DNA from: Dyadobacter fanqingshengii
GTDB lineage: Bacteria > Bacteroidota > Bacteroidia > Cytophagales > Spirosomataceae
Length of the DNA: 64,000 bases
Direction of reading: 5' to 3'
NCBI RefSeq assembly: GCF_023822005.2
Contig: NZ_CP098806.1
Span: 558,001 to 622,000, forward strand
Below, in pieces: positions 62,102-64,000 of this stretch. A program made the position numbers and the translations under genes. Numbering within the stretch: position 1 is the stretch's first letter; every line of letters starts with the position of its first letter. A model generated the notes under the pieces. That model was given only the letters and a program-made list of their open reading frames with translations, was not told the origin of the DNA and ran no database searches.

Positions 62102-64000
62102 ATAATTTCTCCTCAAAAAGCTTCAATATCCGCTTGTATTCATCGGTCCAGGAGGAAGCTTCCACAAATGCGTGGTCTTCCATCGGATAGGAAGCCAGCT
62201 CCCAGTTATTTTTGCCCAGCTCGATCAGCCGCTGCGATAATCTAACGACATCCTGATAATGTACATTGACATCCACCATGCCGTGACACATTAATAAATG
62301 GTTTTTGAGGCCAGCTGCATGATAAATCGGGGAACTTTTCCGGTAAGCCAGGCTGTCCGACTGTGGTTCATTCAGGATGTTGGCCGTGTAAGGATGGTTA
62401 TAAGCAGCCCAGTCTGTCACAGGTCGTAATGCAGCTCCGGCGGCGAAAATATCTGGTGTTGTAAAAAGGCCCATTAAGGTGATGAATCCGCCATATGAGC
62501 CTCCGTAAATGCCAATTCTCTTGGGATTAATGCCGTAATTTTTGATCAGCCATTTTGCTCCATCGGTGTTGTCCGTCAGATCTTTGCCGCCCATGAACCT
62601 GTAAATGCCTGTGCGCCATTTGCGACCGTAACCTGAGCTTGCACGATAATCCAGATCCAGCACGGTGTAACCCTTGTCTACCAGCATGTTATTGAACATA
62701 TATTCCCTGAAATACTGGCTCCACCATTTGTGCGCATTTTGCAAATAACCCGCTCCGTGCACAAAAATGACCGCTTTACCATTCGATTTTTTAGGCTCAT
62801 ACACCCGCGCGTAAATGTCTTGACCGTCCGTTGCCTTAATGGTGACAACCTTTGCTTTTCGCCAGGAATACGACAAAAATTCATGGGAGACAGATTTAGT
62901 AATCTGTTCAGGCTGAGTGGTTTTTGTGCTTGAAACAGCAGGGTTGTCCATTACAAATAATTCCCATGGAGCATTGCTCTGCGAATAGCGAATGGCTAGT
63001 TTGGTTTCATCCGGCGAAAGTGTAACCTCATGTGCGCCAGTTTGTTGCGTAATGCGCAACCGCTGGCCGCCTGTTACGGGCATGCTGTAAAAGTGCTGCT
63101 CGCCCGGGTGCACTTCGTTGGTTATGAGGTAAAATGTCTTTTTGTCTGTGGAAAGATCAACATGCTGGACTTCAAACTTCCCGGATGTCAGCGCCGTTTT
63201 TTTGCTGCTTATGACGTCCAGACTGTAAAGATGCGAGTAACCCGTTTCCTCACTTTGAAAATAAATGGTGTTGTCATTAATGAACCCGATTTCCCCGGAG
63301 CTCATCGGATATCCGCCGATGCCCGGCCCGCCGATCCAGGCTTCGTCCCGCTGGCGGTCGAGCAATTTTAGTGTTAATGTCTCCGGCTCAAGCGCCATAA
63401 TCCAGCGGTCTTTGGCGTCCAGCGAGCGAACGATAACGACCGCATTTTTTCCATTATCCGACCAGAACGGCCCGTTAATGACAACCTCGCGTTCCTTGTT
63501 TTTCCATGCAGTGTCCAGTCTGGGATAATCTTTGAGATAATCCGGTTTGTCGCTGATGCCTGGAATGTTCTTTACGCTAACCTTTGCTGTTGTGTCTTTT
63601 TTTACATTATAAACCCAAAATTCCGCATCAGAATCCGGCGCGCCAACTTTGGTTCTCCCGGAAATATCTTCTGTAAAACCAGATTCGGTAACATAATTGG
63701 GCACAATTGTCGACTTCGCAGATTTGTTTGTTTGAGTCAATCTGTAAGTAATATATCGCCCATCCGGACTGATTTCCTGGTTTGAGACATTCTTTTCGCC
63801 AAGATAAATCTCCTTAGGATAAGCCGCCTTTTCAGCATCCGTTATCTTTTTGCCCGCATCCTTTTTCTCTTTTCTTTCCTTTAAAACCTCAAACATTGCG
63901 AGCTGGTCGTCCTTCAAGAATTTTTCCTGATCATTCAGCTTTGCATCAGCTTTTTTTGTTCCTGTTTTAAAATCAGTCAGTTGGCTTAAAAGTCCGTTGT
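62100..64000 (-). CDS. S9 family prolyl oligopeptidase, partial
   Basis: At least 633 residues are visible; the frame continues past the right edge, so the true start is outside. A beta-propeller (about residues 90-370) is followed by an alpha/beta-hydrolase domain with the serine in YGGSYGGFITLMGLF, the aspartate in HGMVDVNVHYQD and the histidine in PMEDHAFVEASSW. It belongs to the DPP4/acylaminoacyl-peptidase group. Export is probable but the leader is not visible. It is in the opposite direction to the stress gene. Confidence 0.92.
   Translation of the reverse strand, partial: NGLLSQLTDFKTGTKKADAKLNDQEKFLKDDQLAMFEVLKERKEKKDAGKKITDAEKAAYPKEIYLGEKNVSNQEISPDGRYITYRLTQTNKSAKSTIVPNYVTESGFTEDISGRTKVGAPDSDAEFWVYNVKKDTTAKVSVKNIPGISDKPDYLKDYPRLDTAWKNKEREVVINGPFWSDNGKNAVVIVRSLDAKDRWIMALEPETLTLKLLDRQRDEAWIGGPGIGGYPMSSGEIGFINDNTIYFQSEETGYSHLYSLDVISSKKTALTSGKFEVQHVDLSTDKKTFYLITNEVHPGEQHFYSMPVTGGQRLRITQQTGAHEVTLSPDETKLAIRYSQSNAPWELFVMDNPAVSSTKTTQPEQITKSVSHEFLSYSWRKAKVVTIKATDGQDIYARVYEPKKSNGKAVIFVHGAGYLQNAHKWWSQYFREYMFNNMLVDKGYTVLDLDYRASSGYGRKWRTGIYRFMGGKDLTDNTDGAKWLIKNYGINPKRIGIYGGSYGGFITLMGLFTTPDIFAAGAALRPVTDWAAYNHPYTANILNEPQSDSLAYRKSSPIYHAAGLKNHLLMCHGMVDVNVHYQDVVRLSQRLIELGKNNWELASYPMEDHAFVEASSWTDEYKRILKLFEEKL

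Noticed and set aside
1..64000. CRISPR arrays, tRNA or rRNA genes, transposases and phage genes
   Set aside because: None seen when reading both strands; no repeated spacer units, tRNA T-loop pattern or transposase motifs.

Overview
The window looks like a chromosomal segment of a Bacteroidota bacterium of the order Cytophagales; Dyadobacter or a close relative is my best guess. That is inference from gene content, the mid-40s percent G+C impression, the near absence of Shine-Dalgarno sequences, and several promoters of the Bacteroidota type (TTTG, about 20 bases, TAnnTTTG). No rRNA, tRNA, CRISPR array, insertion sequence or prophage was seen. Most of the sequence is coding, and no gene-free stretch reaches 300 bases.

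Region 1 (1-6251): a partial flippase-like membrane protein is head-to-head with ruvC, followed by a TetR-regulated tripartite drug efflux operon (tetR, TolC-like, EmrA-like, EmrB-like). Two palindromes overlap its promoter. Region 2 (6295-18226): a PIN toxin-antitoxin pair with a frameshifted toxin, a Cds1-like PLP enzyme, an RqcH/NFACT protein, mrdA-rodA for cell-wall elongation, small housekeeping genes, and the ribosomal operon rpsF-rpsR-rplI, which ends in a perfect 28-bp hairpin facing a LysM/BON protein gene.

Region 3 (18387-40751): glpD, then a large aryl-polyene/flexirubin-type pigment cluster. A tyrosine ammonia-lyase should supply 4-coumarate as starter. Three complete ketosynthases, three ketosynthase-like proteins without the nucleophilic cysteine, two acyl carrier proteins, a ketoreductase and two hotdog dehydratase-like proteins would build the polyene. 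A halogenase-like flavoenzyme, a CrtI-like oxidoreductase, a thioesterase, acyltransferases, a trifunctional exporter/acyltransferase/methyltransferase, a LolA-like carrier and a GT2-DUF2062 protein would tailor, lipidate and export it. DarA, DarB, an AMP-dependent ligase and a phosphopantetheinyl transferase are not in the window.

Region 4 (40910-48209): a membrane pyrophosphatase with the K+-dependent signature, an intact antitoxin/PIN pair, a Lys/Ala-rich exported protein, a Bcr/CflA-type transporter, and a nucleoside hydrolase-ribokinase pair with a small methyltransferase. Region 5 (48358-64000): mostly exported or lipid-anchored proteins. These are a DUF885 peptidase-like lipoprotein, a three-gene block of planctomycete-type cytochrome/DUF1549/DUF1553, DUF1501 and a membrane-cytochrome-LRR-chitobiase-like chimera, an AGE epimerase, a sorbosone-dehydrogenase-like protein, a cyclase, a DUF1080 protein, a YflT-like stress protein and a partial S9 peptidase. 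The carbohydrate flavour of this last region suggests oxidative or hydrolytic sugar use in the periplasm.

The most interesting points are the three intact plus three cysteine-less ketosynthase set, the cytochrome/DUF1501/LRR block, the palindrome-covered efflux promoter, and the broken PIN toxin beside an intact antitoxin.
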